Source of the DNA: an uncultured Aquimarina sp.
GTDB taxonomy: Bacteria > Bacteroidota > Bacteroidia > Flavobacteriales > Flavobacteriaceae
Length of the DNA stretch: 32,005 nucleotides
Assembly (NCBI GenBank): GCA_947495425.1
Contig: CANLYR010000050.1
Coordinates: 1 to 32,005 of the forward strand
Reading direction: 5' to 3'
Each line of letters starts with the position of its first letter. Positions within the stretch are counted from its first letter, which is position 1. Shown here piece by piece: positions 14,963-23,835 of the stretch. The notes beneath the pieces are model-generated. The model saw only the letters and a list, made by a program, of their open reading frames with translations. It ran no database searches and was not told the origin of the DNA. A program made the position numbers and the translations under genes.

Positions 14963-17194
14963 TTGAAAAACTTTATTTGGCATATAACTCTTTTAGTTTT
15001 AGTAGGTTTTACTCAAATTGTACAATCTCAATCTTCTTTAATATCCGACAGTATACTGAGCTACATCAAAAAGGCAGAAAAGTTACAAGAAGAATATCAA
15101 TATGAAAAATCTCTTGAAATTGCTAAAATTGCGCTACAAAATGCACAGTATAACAATGATGATAAAAGTCTTGGGTATATCTACAATATAATTGCCAAGA
15201 ACTATGAAACGAATGAAGAAGACGTAAAAGCAAGAAGTAATTACAGAAGAGCCTTGGTGTATGCTCAAAGTTCTGATAGTAAAGTATTAGAAACGGATCT
15301 TTATAATAATCTAGCTCGTGTATATACAAAACGCAACCTCACCCGTGTAAAAGGGGTAACCTATTATAAAAAATCTTACGAATTTGCCACTACGCTTAAT
15401 GATACTGCAAGAATGATAAGGCCGTTGTTAAATCTTGGAGAATATTATATTACCCGAAACGACTATGATAGTGCATATGAATATTTGGCACCTGCCATAT
15501 TATTGATTCATGAAGGATCATCAAATCCGGTAAAGACAAAACTAAATGGTCTTTTGGGAAAATATTATTTGAATGTAAGAGATTATGAAAAATCAGAAGA
15601 ATATATAGATCAAGCTATATCATATGCTATTGGTGAGACTAAAAATAACAATAATAATGATGAGCAAATTTCTACATATTTTGAAGAGTTAGCATCTGCT
15701 TATGAAACAAAGTCTAATTTATACAAAAAACAAGAAGACTACCAAAAAGCTTATTATTATCAAAAAAAACAATTTCAGAATATTCTCAAAGCTAAAGATT
15801 TTAAAAAACTCATAGATCTGCAACGTGTTAACATTAAGTACGAAGTTGGTCAATATGAAGAAAAAATAAAAAAAGCAGAAACCGAAAAAAAAGAAAGTGA
15901 ATCAGAAGTATTAAAATGGAGAATAAGCATTATACTAGGTGTAGTTGTAATTTTAATCTCTTTGGCTTTTTTAATTAGTTCATATAGAAATAATACTCAA
16001 AAGAAAAGATTAAATAACGTACTGATCGAAAAAAATAGAGAATTGATTGATGCCAAAGAAACTGCCGAGCAAGTATCAACTCTTAAATCTCAGTTTATAT
16101 CAACAGTTAGCCACGAACTTAGAACTCCTCTATATGGTGTGATTGGACTCACCTCGTTGTTAATGGAGGATCCCGAAAAAAAGAAAAAAAATGAGTATCT
16201 AGAATCATTAAAATTTTCAGGAGATTACCTTTTAGCCCTAATTAATGATGTATTACAACTGAGTAAAATAGAAACTAATGAAATAAAACTAGAAAAAGTT
16301 TCTTTTGATATCAGAACACTAATAGAAGGCATTGTTAATTCTCTTCATACAAAGCAAAAAAGCAATAACAATACTGTTCATATCGATATTGATAAAAAAA
16401 TCAACACAACACTACTTGGCGACTCGGTAAGGCTTTCACAAATATTAATTAACCTGATTGGTAATGCTCTTAAATTTACCAAAAATGGAAATATCTGGAT
16501 TAATGTACAATGCATGCATTGTACAGATGATAGTTATACACTGCGCTTTGTAGTTAGAGATGATGGAATAGGAATACCAAAAAACAAACAGCAAACTATT
16601 TTTGATAATTTTGCACAAGTAAAGAACGAAAATCAGGAATATGAAGGAACTGGTCTGGGCTTGGCTATTGTGAAAAAATTAATTCAATTACATGATAGTA
16701 AAATTAATATCAAAAGTAAAGAAGGGAAGGGCTCAGAGTTTTACTTTGATCTAGTATATGAAAAAGCTGTAAAAGAAGAAATCTCATTAAAAACAGGAGA
16801 AAATCTAAGTATTGGAACTAGTAATTTTAATGTCCTTATCGTTGATGACAACAAGATCAATCAAATTGTGACTCAAAACATACTAAAAAAGAAAGGATAC
16901 ACTTGTAACATCGCTAGTAATGGTATGGATGCCATTGAAATGGTAAAGAATGAAAAATTCGATCTAGTTCTTATGGATATCAATATGCCGGAAATGAACG
17001 GTCTCGAAGCTACAAAAGTTATCCGTACTTTTAATTCGCATACCCCCATTATTGCACTTACCGCCGTAGAAGAAGGCGAAATAAGAAATCAAGCAATATC
17101 TGTGGGTATGAATGATGTGATCATCAAACCTTATGACACCCAACAATTCTTTCAAACTATCATGAGAAACATCTCAAAAATGAAAATGGTTTAA
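14963..17194 (+). CDS. TPR-containing hybrid histidine kinase/response regulator
   Basis: A 743-residue membrane-anchored hybrid sensor kinase. A signal peptide (about 1-23) leads a periplasmic region of TPR-like helical repeats (about 30-290) and a coiled-coil. One membrane segment sits at ~321-340. The cytosolic part has the H-box FISTVSHELRTPL (His384) and an ATPase domain with N-box LINLIGNALKFTKNG, DDGIGIP and GTGLGLAIVKKL. The receiver from ~622 has acidic pair Asp628/629, phospho-acceptor Asp672 in MDINMP and Lys722. There is no DNA-binding output, so the phosphate probably passes onward. The frame starts with TTG at 14963: no ATG near it restores the signal peptide, and codon 2 is Lys, so TTG initiation is credible. 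Confidence 0.87.
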   Translation: MKNFIWHITLLVLVGFTQIVQSQSSLISDSILSYIKKAEKLQEEYQYEKSLEIAKIALQNAQYNNDDKSLGYIYNIIAKNYETNEEDVKARSNYRRALVYAQSSDSKVLETDLYNNLARVYTKRNLTRVKGVTYYKKSYEFATTLNDTARMIRPLLNLGEYYITRNDYDSAYEYLAPAILLIHEGSSNPVKTKLNGLLGKYYLNVRDYEKSEEYIDQAISYAIGETKNNNNNDEQISTYFEELASAYETKSNLYKKQEDYQKAYYYQKKQFQNILKAKDFKKLIDLQRVNIKYEVGQYEEKIKKAETEKKESESEVLKWRISIILGVVVILISLAFLISSYRNNTQKKRLNNVLIEKNRELIDAKETAEQVSTLKSQFISTVSHELRTPLYGVIGLTSLLMEDPEKKKKNEYLESLKFSGDYLLALINDVLQLSKIETNEIKLEKVSFDIRTLIEGIVNSLHTKQKSNNNTVHIDIDKKINTTLLGDSVRLSQILINLIGNALKFTKNGNIWINVQCMHCTDDSYTLRFVVRDDGIGIPKNKQQTIFDNFAQVKNENQEYEGTGLGLAIVKKLIQLHDSKINIKSKEGKGSEFYFDLVYEKAVKEEISLKTGENLSIGTSNFNVLIVDDNKINQIVTQNILKKKGYTCNIASNGMDAIEMVKNEKFDLVLMDINMPEMNGLEATKVIRTFNSHTPIIALTAVEEGEIRNQAISVGMNDVIIKPYDTQQFFQTIMRNISKMKMV

Positions 17195-17311
17195 AATATT
17201 TCCAAAAACAAAGAATTTTAAATTGTATTAGATTTTATCTGTTAAATCTTATTTCTTTTCTTTTGAATACCGTAATTTAGATGCGAAAACCTTCAGATTA
17301 TCACATAAAAT

Positions 17312-18481
17312 ATGAATTCAAAAAAAATAGGGTTTAACACCATTTGCACGCACATAGGAGAAATAAAGGACGAACAATTTAAAGGTGCTGTTTCTCCCAT
17401 ATACCTATCCACTTCTTACGCATTCGAAGACGTAGATATAAAAAGATATCCCAGATATTTTAATACCCCAAATCAAGAAGCACTTTGCAAAAAAATTGCA
17501 AAACTTGAAAAAGGTGAGTCCTCTTTGATTTTTGGTAGTGGTATGGCGGCTATTAGCACTACTTTATTTGCTTTTTTACAACAAGGAGATCATATTATAT
17601 TACAAAGAACATTATATGGAGGGACCGCTAACCTAGTTAATGAGGAATTCAAAAAACATGGTATAGAATATTCTTACATAGAAAAGCAAACTTTAGAAGG
17701 TTTTGAAGAAAAAATAAAGCCTAATACCAAGGTTATTTATATTGAAACACCCTCTAATCCTTTACTTACAGTCACAGATATTAAAGCCGTAGCAGCATTA
17801 GCAAAGAAAAATGACATTACATCTATGATTGACAACACTTTTGCTTCGCCAGTTAATCAAAATCCAATAGAACTAGGCATAGATATTGTTTTACATTCTG
17901 CAACCAAATATCTTGGTGGCCATAGCGATATTCTTGCAGGAGCAGTAATTGCTACAGAAAAAAATATAGATCGTATTTTTCAGGTCGCTAAAAACTTTGG
18001 AGGGAGTTTGAGTGATTTTACAGTGTGGATGCTAGAAAGAAGTATAAAAACTTTGGGACTTAGAGTTAAGCGTCAAAACAAAAATGCTTTAAAGTTAGCC
18101 AAGTGGTTATATAAACATGAAGATATTTCTGCTGTATATTATCCTGGTTTAAAATCCCATCCAGATCACGAGCTTGCAAAAAAACAAATGAAAGGCTATG
18201 GGGGTATGCTATCGTTTGAACTAAGAGAAGGATTAGATGCCAGTACATTTCAAAAAGAATTACAACTAATTAAAAGCTCTATGAGCCTTGCTGGAGTTGA
18301 AAGCACAATACTCTCCCCTACCCTTACCTCTCATGCTTTATTAAGTGAAGAAGAAAGACACCTACAAGGTATCAAAAATGGATTACTTCGTTTTAGTGTG
18401 GGTATCGAAGAAAAAGAGGATTTGATGCACGATATCCAACAGGCGCTCAATAAAATAAAAATTCTAGAATTAGAACATTAA
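17312..18481 (+). CDS. Cys/Met-metabolism PLP-dependent enzyme (trans-sulfuration family)
   Basis: A 389-residue PLP enzyme of the cystathionine gamma-synthase/beta-lyase/methionine gamma-lyase family, acting on sulfur amino acids in the cytosol. GSGMAAISTTLFAFLQQGD at about 75-93 and YGGTANLV form the cofactor pocket. TPSNPLL and SMIDNTFASPV supply the conserved Asp. The lysine forming the Schiff base is Lys199 in LHSATKYLGGHSD. GVESTILSPTLTSHA near the C-terminus is the substrate loop. Which of the reactions it catalyses cannot be read from these motifs. Only 3 nt separate it from bshB1, so it is probably in the same operon, tying cysteine metabolism to bacillithiol assembly. Confidence 0.88.
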   Translation: MNSKKIGFNTICTHIGEIKDEQFKGAVSPIYLSTSYAFEDVDIKRYPRYFNTPNQEALCKKIAKLEKGESSLIFGSGMAAISTTLFAFLQQGDHIILQRTLYGGTANLVNEEFKKHGIEYSYIEKQTLEGFEEKIKPNTKVIYIETPSNPLLTVTDIKAVAALAKKNDITSMIDNTFASPVNQNPIELGIDIVLHSATKYLGGHSDILAGAVIATEKNIDRIFQVAKNFGGSLSDFTVWMLERSIKTLGLRVKRQNKNALKLAKWLYKHEDISAVYYPGLKSHPDHELAKKQMKGYGGMLSFELREGLDASTFQKELQLIKSSMSLAGVESTILSPTLTSHALLSEEERHLQGIKNGLLRFSVGIEEKEDLMHDIQQALNKIKILELEH

Positions 18482-18484
18482 GCT

Positions 18485-19201
18485 ATGAAATTAGATATTC
18501 TTGCCGTTGGAGCACATCCCGATGATGTAGAATTAAGTTGCTCTGGAACAATAGCTAAGGAAGTTGACAGGGGTAAAAAAGTTGGAATACTAGACCTTAC
18601 AATGGGCGAATTAGGAACCAGAGGAACTCCAGAAATAAGAGATAACGAAGCAAAAACAGCAGCACAAGTTTTAGGAGTTTCAATACGAGAGAATCTTGGT
18701 TTTAGAGATGGTTTTTTTATAAATGACGAAAAACATCAACTAGACGTCATCAAAATATTAAGAACGTATAAACCAGAGGTTGTACTTTGTAATGCGATAA
18801 CAGATCGCCATATTGATCATGGAAAAGGAAGTAAATTAGTAAGCGATGCATGTTTCTTATCAGGTTTAAGAAAAATTGAAACCACGTTTGATGGAGAATT
18901 ACAAGAAATCTGGAGACCAAAACATGTGTATCATTATATACAATGGAAAAACATCGAACCAGATTTTGTAGTTGACATCAGCAATTACATCGATAAAAAA
19001 ATCGAAAGTGTCGAAGCCTATCAATCACAATTTTATGATGCAAAAAGCAAAGAACCATCTACTCCAATATCGAGTAAAAACTTTTTGGACAGTATAAAAT
19101 ACCGTGCAGCTGATCTTGGGCGAATTGTTAATGTACAATATGCTGAAGGCTTTACTGTAGAACGCTATGTAGCAGTAGATTCCATTTTTAATTTAATTTA
19201 A
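18485..19201 (+). CDS. bshB1: N-acetylglucosaminyl-malate deacetylase, bacillithiol biosynthesis (BshB1)
   Basis: A 238-residue cytosolic zinc deacetylase of the LmbE/PIG-L family. It removes the acetyl group from GlcNAc-malate, the second step of bacillithiol synthesis. The N-terminal MKLDILAVGAHPDDVELSC holds the zinc-binding His11, Asp13 and Asp14. NAITDRHIDHGKG at 103-115 supplies Asp107, His109 and the third ligand His112. RDGFF and EPSTPISSKNFLDSIKYRAADLG are typical of the BshB1 subgroup. It begins 3 nt after the preceding stop, so it is translationally close-coupled. The gene implies that this organism makes bacillithiol in place of glutathione, a known feature of many Bacteroidota; bshA and bshC are not in this window. 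Confidence 0.92.
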   Translation: MKLDILAVGAHPDDVELSCSGTIAKEVDRGKKVGILDLTMGELGTRGTPEIRDNEAKTAAQVLGVSIRENLGFRDGFFINDEKHQLDVIKILRTYKPEVVLCNAITDRHIDHGKGSKLVSDACFLSGLRKIETTFDGELQEIWRPKHVYHYIQWKNIEPDFVVDISNYIDKKIESVEAYQSQFYDAKSKEPSTPISSKNFLDSIKYRAADLGRIVNVQYAEGFTVERYVAVDSIFNLI

Positions 19202-19213
19202 TTCAAAAAAATG

Positions 19214-19244
19214 TTTGCAAAAAGGTATAAATGCTTTATTTTTG
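19214..19244 (+). promoter_or_regulatory. Promoter of tRNA-His
   Basis: TTTG at 19214-19217, a 19-bp spacer, then TATTTTTG at 19237-19244: the full Bacteroidota consensus. It is followed by GCACCCG, shared with the tRNA-Ser promoter region. Confidence 0.7.
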
Positions 19245-19260
19245 CACCCGAATTTATATG

Positions 19261-19334
19261 GTGGTTGTAGCTCAGTTGGTTAGAGCACTGGTTTGTGGTA
19301 CCAGGGGTCGCGGGTTCGAATCCCGTCTTCCACC
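19261..19334 (+). tRNA. tRNA-His (GTG)
   Basis: A cloverleaf with GCTC/GAGC D-stem, CTGGT/ACCAG anticodon stem, loop TTGTGGT giving anticodon GTG, and T-arm GCGGG-TTCGAAT-CCCGT. The base at 19260 is G, which would pair with the discriminator C as the extra G-1 characteristic of tRNA-His. CCA is not encoded. Acceptor pairs 5-68 and 6-67 read T-T, an unusual double mismatch. A strong terminator follows closely. Confidence 0.93.
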
Positions 19335-19346
19335 CTTACATGAAAA

Positions 19347-19369
19347 GCCTCACTTAGTGAGGCTTTTTT
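19347..19369 (+). terminator. Intrinsic terminator of tRNA-His
   Basis: GCCTCAC/GTGAGGC, a 7-bp stem with 3-nt loop, extended by A-T pairs and followed by a run of six Ts, 12 bp after the tRNA. Confidence 0.9.
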
Positions 19370-19413
19370 ATGCACAAAATTTTTAGGTATCGTATCGCTA
19401 ATCTTATTCTTTA

Positions 19414-20454
19414 CTAAATTTTGTCTACAACAATTCTTTGATCTCTATTTGCTACTTCCCAGGCGGTATAGAATACTAATTTTGTACGCTTAGCCAATAA
19501 TTCATATTCAATTTTGTCTGGCGTATCAGTTGGCTTATGATAATCCTCATGCACACCATTAAAATAAAATATAATAGGGATATTGTGTTTTGCAAAATTA
19601 TAATGATCACTTCTGAAATAGAAACGGTTAGGATCATTTTTTGCATTATAAGTATAATCTAAATCTAATTTTGTATATTTTGAATTGACTGCTTCGCTTA
19701 TATTATGTAGCTCAGAACTCAGACGATCACTACCTATCAAATACACATAGTTTTCCTTATCTTCTCCTTCATGTTTTTTATCAATTCTTCCAATCATATC
19801 TATATTAAGATCTGTTACCGTATTTTCAAGAGGGAAAACTGGGTTTTCTGTATAAAATTTTGAACCATACAACCCCTTTTCTTCTCCTGTTACATGTAGA
19901 AAAAGAATAGATCTTTTAGGCCCCACTCCATCTTTTTTTGCATTCATAAATGCTTCTGCTATTTCTAATAGGCTTACAGTTCCTGAACCATCATCATCGG
20001 CACCATTAAATATCTCTCCATTTTCATTTACACCTACATGATCATAATGAGCAGAAAGCACTACGATCTCATCTGGTTTTTCTGATCCTTCGATAAAAGC
20101 CAGAACATTTTCTGATGATTTAATTCCTCCTCTAAAATAACTTTCTGGTATTTCTTGGTAATAATCATCTCCTCCAAAAGGGGATGGTATTCCTAATTTT
20201 TTGTATTGTGTTTTCAAATATTCTGCTGCCTTTTTTTGACCTGGCTCACCAGTATCACGACCTTCAAAATCATCTCCGGCAAAAGTGAACAAATATTCTT
20301 TTAGTTCATTAGCTGTAATATCTTCTGCATAAGTTACAGCAGATACACCTTCAATTGAATTTGATTCAATCTCAATAGTAGTTTCTGAAGAATTCTGAGA
20401 AGTTCCGCAACAAGAAACAATAAAAGAACTGATTAGTATTAATGTGTTTTTCAT
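19414..20454 (-). CDS. M28-family zinc metallopeptidase, lipoprotein
   Basis: A 346-residue envelope-anchored aminopeptidase-type enzyme with two catalytic zincs. The ATG at 20454 gives MKNTLILISSFIVSCC, a lipoprotein signal with Cys15 as the lipidated residue. An in-frame GTG 8 codons upstream is less suitable. Family motifs are VLSAHYDHVG, then NGADDDGSGTVSLLEIAEAF with the bridging Asp, HVTGEEKGLYGSKFY with the catalytic Glu pair, NIDMIGRID, and HEDYHKPTDTPDKIEY with the last His ligand. It probably trims peptides at the cell surface or periplasm. It stands alone between two tRNA genes that run the other way. Confidence 0.88.
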   Translation of the reverse strand: MKNTLILISSFIVSCCGTSQNSSETTIEIESNSIEGVSAVTYAEDITANELKEYLFTFAGDDFEGRDTGEPGQKKAAEYLKTQYKKLGIPSPFGGDDYYQEIPESYFRGGIKSSENVLAFIEGSEKPDEIVVLSAHYDHVGVNENGEIFNGADDDGSGTVSLLEIAEAFMNAKKDGVGPKRSILFLHVTGEEKGLYGSKFYTENPVFPLENTVTDLNIDMIGRIDKKHEGEDKENYVYLIGSDRLSSELHNISEAVNSKYTKLDLDYTYNAKNDPNRFYFRSDHYNFAKHNIPIIFYFNGVHEDYHKPTDTPDKIEYELLAKRTKLVFYTAWEVANRDQRIVVDKI

Positions 20455-20581
20455 GCAATTATTTAATTTAGAGAGCACAAGATACTCAATTCAGCTAATA
20501 TGATAAAGCAGATGATATATGATATAAAAATTAAGCCTGAAATTATTTCAAAAATATTCTTTTTAAAATTAAAAAAGGTTT

Positions 20582-20589
20582 TATATTTG
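20582..20589 (+). promoter_or_regulatory. Promoter core of tRNA-Ser
   Basis: TATATTTG, perfect TAnnTTTG match, followed by GCACCCGCATTC as in the tRNA-His promoter region. The -33 position holds a weak CTTT. Confidence 0.6.
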
Positions 20590-20627
20590 CACCCGCATTC
20601 AGGGAATACCTGATGAGACTAAACACT

Positions 20628-20712
20628 GGAGAATTGGCAGAGTGGTCGAATGCGGCAGTCTTGAAAACTGTTGAGGGTCACACCTCCGGGGGTTCGAATC
20701 CCTCATTCTCCG
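20628..20712 (+). tRNA. tRNA-Ser (TGA)
   Basis: An 85-nt class II tRNA. The acceptor GGAGAAT pairs fully with ATTCTCC and the discriminator is G. The anticodon stem GCAGT/ACTGT holds loop CTTGAAA, anticodon TGA, which reads UCN serine codons. A long variable arm (GAGGGTCACACCTC) confirms serine. CCA is not encoded. Confidence 0.95.
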
Positions 20713-20735
20713 CAAAAAGTCCTATGAAAGGCAAC

Positions 20736-20770
20736 AAAAACCCTGTAAATTTTTGATTTACAGGGTTTTT
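20736..20770 (+). terminator. Intrinsic terminator of tRNA-Ser
   Basis: CCCTGTAAAT/ATTTACAGGG is a 10-bp perfect stem with a 5-nt loop (TTTTG) followed by TTTTT. Confidence 0.9.
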
Positions 20771-20805
20771 AATTTAATTCAAAAAAACACTTCTGCCTTG
20801 AGTGA

Positions 20806-21128
20806 ACTTCACATTCACTACAAATTTTAAACAATACTACCATAATTGTTAACTTTAAAGAATTGTCAGGGATCAAGATCAATTGTTGTGTTTATGCCAA
20901 TATTCTAGTTAATCTAAAAATAAAAATTTTAGAAGATTCCATTCGCCTTAATAAATATTCGAATTTGGAGAAAAATGTATAGAATTAGAAAAAACATTTC
21001 TTGATTTAGACATAGTTGAAGCTCTACTGGGTTTTGATGAATTCGAGTTTACATCAAACGGAGATATTTATAAGCTAGCTCTTGTTTCTTTCAACTTTTT
21101 TCTTTTGGAACGTTTGTTAGTTTTATAG
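20806..21128 (+). pseudogene. Possible frameshifted gene remnant, unrecognised
   Basis: The 502-bp interval between tRNA-Ser and the PAS kinase is not empty-looking. One frame is open from 20806 to a TAG at 20980-20982 (58 codons, including SGIKINCCVYANILVNL). Another is open from 20955 to a TAG at 21126-21128 (57 codons, including LEKTFLDLDIVEALLGFDEF). They overlap by 28 bp and differ by one frame, as if one reading frame had suffered a frameshift. Neither has an ATG start. Both long open runs are unexpected in sequence this AT-rich, where stops are frequent. I do not recognise the protein. Chance is still possible; the remaining 86 bp to the next gene hold nothing clear. Confidence 0.28.
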
Positions 21129-21214
21129 AGATCTTGTTTTCCCCAAAAAAATAATACTGTAGCAGCTTTCATCTTAAATCATTTTGTAACTTTAAGATAA
21201 TTTAACACACAAAT

Positions 21215-23419
21215 ATGCCTTTTACCGCTGAACAATTCGAAATTCTAGCCGAAAAGACGCTACATTTTCTTCTTATTTTCAAAAAAAATGGAAAAATTGT
21301 AGCCTTTAATAATAGGTGCGAAGTATTATTCCCATTTAAGAATAATCAAATAAAAGGAAAATATATCACCGATTTTATTATTGATGATGATGTACAGGTA
21401 TTTAAAGATTCTGTTGCAACGCTAAATATTCAAAATTCAATACTAAGTGAATCTTTCAGTTTTGTTACAAAAGACAATACTGTACTTGCACTAAAGTTTA
21501 ATCTTACATATCATAATGATTTAATCTATGCTGCAGGGATTGATACTACCGAAGAATATAAGGAACACAGAGCTTTGATTACTCTTTCCAAACTCACCAA
21601 AACTGGAGCATGGTACTTTAACCCAAAAAATAAAGAAATGTATTGGTCCAGAGGTTGTTACCGCATAAAAGACTTAGATCCAAACACTCCTATGACCAGA
21701 AAAAGAGGGGCCTCTTTCTACCCAGTAGAATCCAGAGCGAGATTAGAAAGCTATCTTGACGATCTGATTGAAAACAAAGAACCGTATGAATATACCGAAA
21801 AAATAATTACCGCAAAAGGGAAAGAAAAATGGGTTAAAGTAGTTGCCCAACCTGTTATATACAAAAATGAAGTGGTGTATGTAAATGGTACTATTGCCGA
21901 TGTTACAGATCGTCATAATTATATCGAAAAATTAAAATATAATGCAGAAACAAAGCATTTAGCTTTAAAAGGAATACAATCAGGGTTGTTCGACCACCTT
22001 ATTAAAAAAAATGAAGTGTTTTATAGTGCCGAATTTAAAAAAATGTTAGGACTACCTACTGATAAAGATTATGTTCCTGAAGAAATATTTAGAAAAATGA
22101 TACATCCTGATGATCTCAATAAAGCGCTTCAAAGACATCATGAAAATCTAAAAAAAGAAGGAAATCACTATTATAACTATTATCGCCTAAAAAATAAAAA
22201 AGGAAAGTATCGACATTACGAAGTATATGGTTTTAGAAGAAAAAATGAGAAAGGTGAAACAACACGTATGATTGGAAATCTAATAGACGTTCACCAAAAA
22301 AAAATGAATGAACAAACTATTATTGAAGGAAAAAGCAGACTACAAGCGATAGTGAATAATGGATTCTCATACAATGTATTACTTAATACAGAAGGAAAAA
22401 TTTTAATGGCAGATAAAAAATCATTAAAACTTATAAAAAGAGATTCTAATGTTGATCCTACGCAAACCGAATGTCATTTCATCGATGTGATGCCAATTAA
22501 TTTCAAAAATTCATTCAGACACACATTCAATGAAGCGCTCAAAGGAAATGCTGTAAAAAAAGAAATTGAACGTATCAATATGCAAGGCGATCTACAATGG
22601 TTAGAAACAAAATACACTCCTATTTTTAATGACGATTACAAAATAAACTCTGTCTTAGTAAGTTTTCATGATATCTCTGATCGAAAACTCGCCGAGCAGG
22701 CTGTTACTGAAGCCCACATCAAAGAACAAGAACTCAGTAATCTAAAATCTAATATTTTATCCAATTTTAGTCATGAAATAAGAACACCTCTTAATGGCAT
22801 AATGACCATAAGTAATATCATTTTAAAAGACAACTGCCCCAAAGATAAAAAGCAACTACTGACCTTTTTGGAAGAAAGTAAAGATCGATTATTAGAGACG
22901 ATGAACAAACTTTCTAATTTTAGTGAAATTGATATCATCAAAAATAACCTGAATTATGAAGAAGTTGATCTTAATTATATCGTAGAAACCTCCTTTAGAG
23001 AGCACAAGTATATGGCAGATACGAAAAAAATACAATTCACACTAGAACTTGATGAATCAAGCCCTCAGGCTAAGTTAGATATTAATTTGTTTCGTCTGGC
23101 ACTCAATAATATAATCCATAATGCAATAAAATATACCAAAGATGGAAAAGTCAGTTTGAGTATAAACTCAAAAGTTTCAAAAAAAAATAATTATATTTAT
23201 GTAAAAGATACAGGTATAGGAATAGATAAAAAAGACTTTGATAAAATATTTGAACCATTAATACAAGGTAGTGAAGGTATAAGCCGCGAATATGAAGGAA
23301 CAGGAATTGGCTTGAGTTTATCAAAAAGATATATCGAAATTTTAGAAGGAAAGATAAAGCTCAAAAGCAAATTAGGAAAGGGCACAGTTTTTACAATTTT
23401 AATTCCAAAATATATATGA
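21215..23419 (+). CDS. Multi-PAS cytosolic sensor histidine kinase
   Basis: A 734-residue kinase lacking signal peptide and membrane segments. Four PAS-like domains occupy roughly 5-115, 120-235, 240-365 and 375-495. The second and third end in PAC-like motifs such as VNGTIADVTDRHNY and RMIGNLIDVH, the last in VLVSFHDISDRKLAEQAV. The H-box NFSHEIRTPLNG holds His520. The ATPase part has N-box NNIIHNAIKYTKDGKV (Asn636), DTGIGIDKKD and GTGIGLSLSKRYIEIL. It would sense an intracellular signal such as redox or a small molecule through the PAS domains. The next gene, a lone receiver, overlaps it by 4 bp (ATGA), making it the obvious phosphotransfer partner. Confidence 0.88.
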   Translation: MPFTAEQFEILAEKTLHFLLIFKKNGKIVAFNNRCEVLFPFKNNQIKGKYITDFIIDDDVQVFKDSVATLNIQNSILSESFSFVTKDNTVLALKFNLTYHNDLIYAAGIDTTEEYKEHRALITLSKLTKTGAWYFNPKNKEMYWSRGCYRIKDLDPNTPMTRKRGASFYPVESRARLESYLDDLIENKEPYEYTEKIITAKGKEKWVKVVAQPVIYKNEVVYVNGTIADVTDRHNYIEKLKYNAETKHLALKGIQSGLFDHLIKKNEVFYSAEFKKMLGLPTDKDYVPEEIFRKMIHPDDLNKALQRHHENLKKEGNHYYNYYRLKNKKGKYRHYEVYGFRRKNEKGETTRMIGNLIDVHQKKMNEQTIIEGKSRLQAIVNNGFSYNVLLNTEGKILMADKKSLKLIKRDSNVDPTQTECHFIDVMPINFKNSFRHTFNEALKGNAVKKEIERINMQGDLQWLETKYTPIFNDDYKINSVLVSFHDISDRKLAEQAVTEAHIKEQELSNLKSNILSNFSHEIRTPLNGIMTISNIILKDNCPKDKKQLLTFLEESKDRLLETMNKLSNFSEIDIIKNNLNYEEVDLNYIVETSFREHKYMADTKKIQFTLELDESSPQAKLDINLFRLALNNIIHNAIKYTKDGKVSLSINSKVSKKNNYIYVKDTGIGIDKKDFDKIFEPLIQGSEGISREYEGTGIGLSLSKRYIEILEGKIKLKSKLGKGTVFTILIPKYI

Positions 23420-23799
23420 ATATTCTTTACGTAGAGGATAATAAAATAAATGCTATGGTCATGGATAAAATGTTATCCAAAAATGATTCGAATGTAATTA
23501 TAGCAGAAAATGGTTCTAAAGCACTCAAAGTCGTAAAAAACAAAAATCTTGATCTCATATTGGTCGATATTAACTTGGGCCTTAATCAAATGGATGGATG
23601 CGAATTACTTCAGAGATTTCGTAAGCTCGATATACTAAAAAACATTCCTGTATTTGCGGTTACAGCATATGCAATGCCAGGAGATAAACAACGGTTTATA
23701 AATATCGGTTTTGATAATTATTTTTCTAAACCAGTAGATTTTGATAAACTCTTATCTGTCATATCTTCTATAAATCCTTCAAAAATAGGATCTAATTAG
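23416..23799 (+). CDS. Stand-alone response-regulator receiver protein
   Basis: A 127-residue single receiver domain. The acidic pocket is VEDNK (Glu7, Asp8). The phospho-acceptor is Asp51 in ILVDINLG, the conserved Thr lies in VFAVTAYAMPGD, and the Lys is Lys105 in FSKPVD. There is no output domain, so it probably acts by protein contact or as a phosphate shuttle to a phosphotransfer protein elsewhere. Its ATG overlaps the kinase stop codon by 4 bp, showing translational coupling and a matched pair. In many bacteria such receivers are fused to the kinase as a hybrid; here they have been kept apart. Confidence 0.9.
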   Translation: MNILYVEDNKINAMVMDKMLSKNDSNVIIAENGSKALKVVKNKNLDLILVDINLGLNQMDGCELLQRFRKLDILKNIPVFAVTAYAMPGDKQRFINIGFDNYFSKPVDFDKLLSVISSINPSKIGSN

Positions 23800-23835
23800 A
23801 GGTAGTAGATTGCATGCATTCGCATGAATACACCA

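Noticed and set aside
19261..20712. tRNA genes as integration sites for a mobile element
   Set aside because: No integrase, no duplicated tRNA 3' end and no change in gene character between or after the tRNAs.
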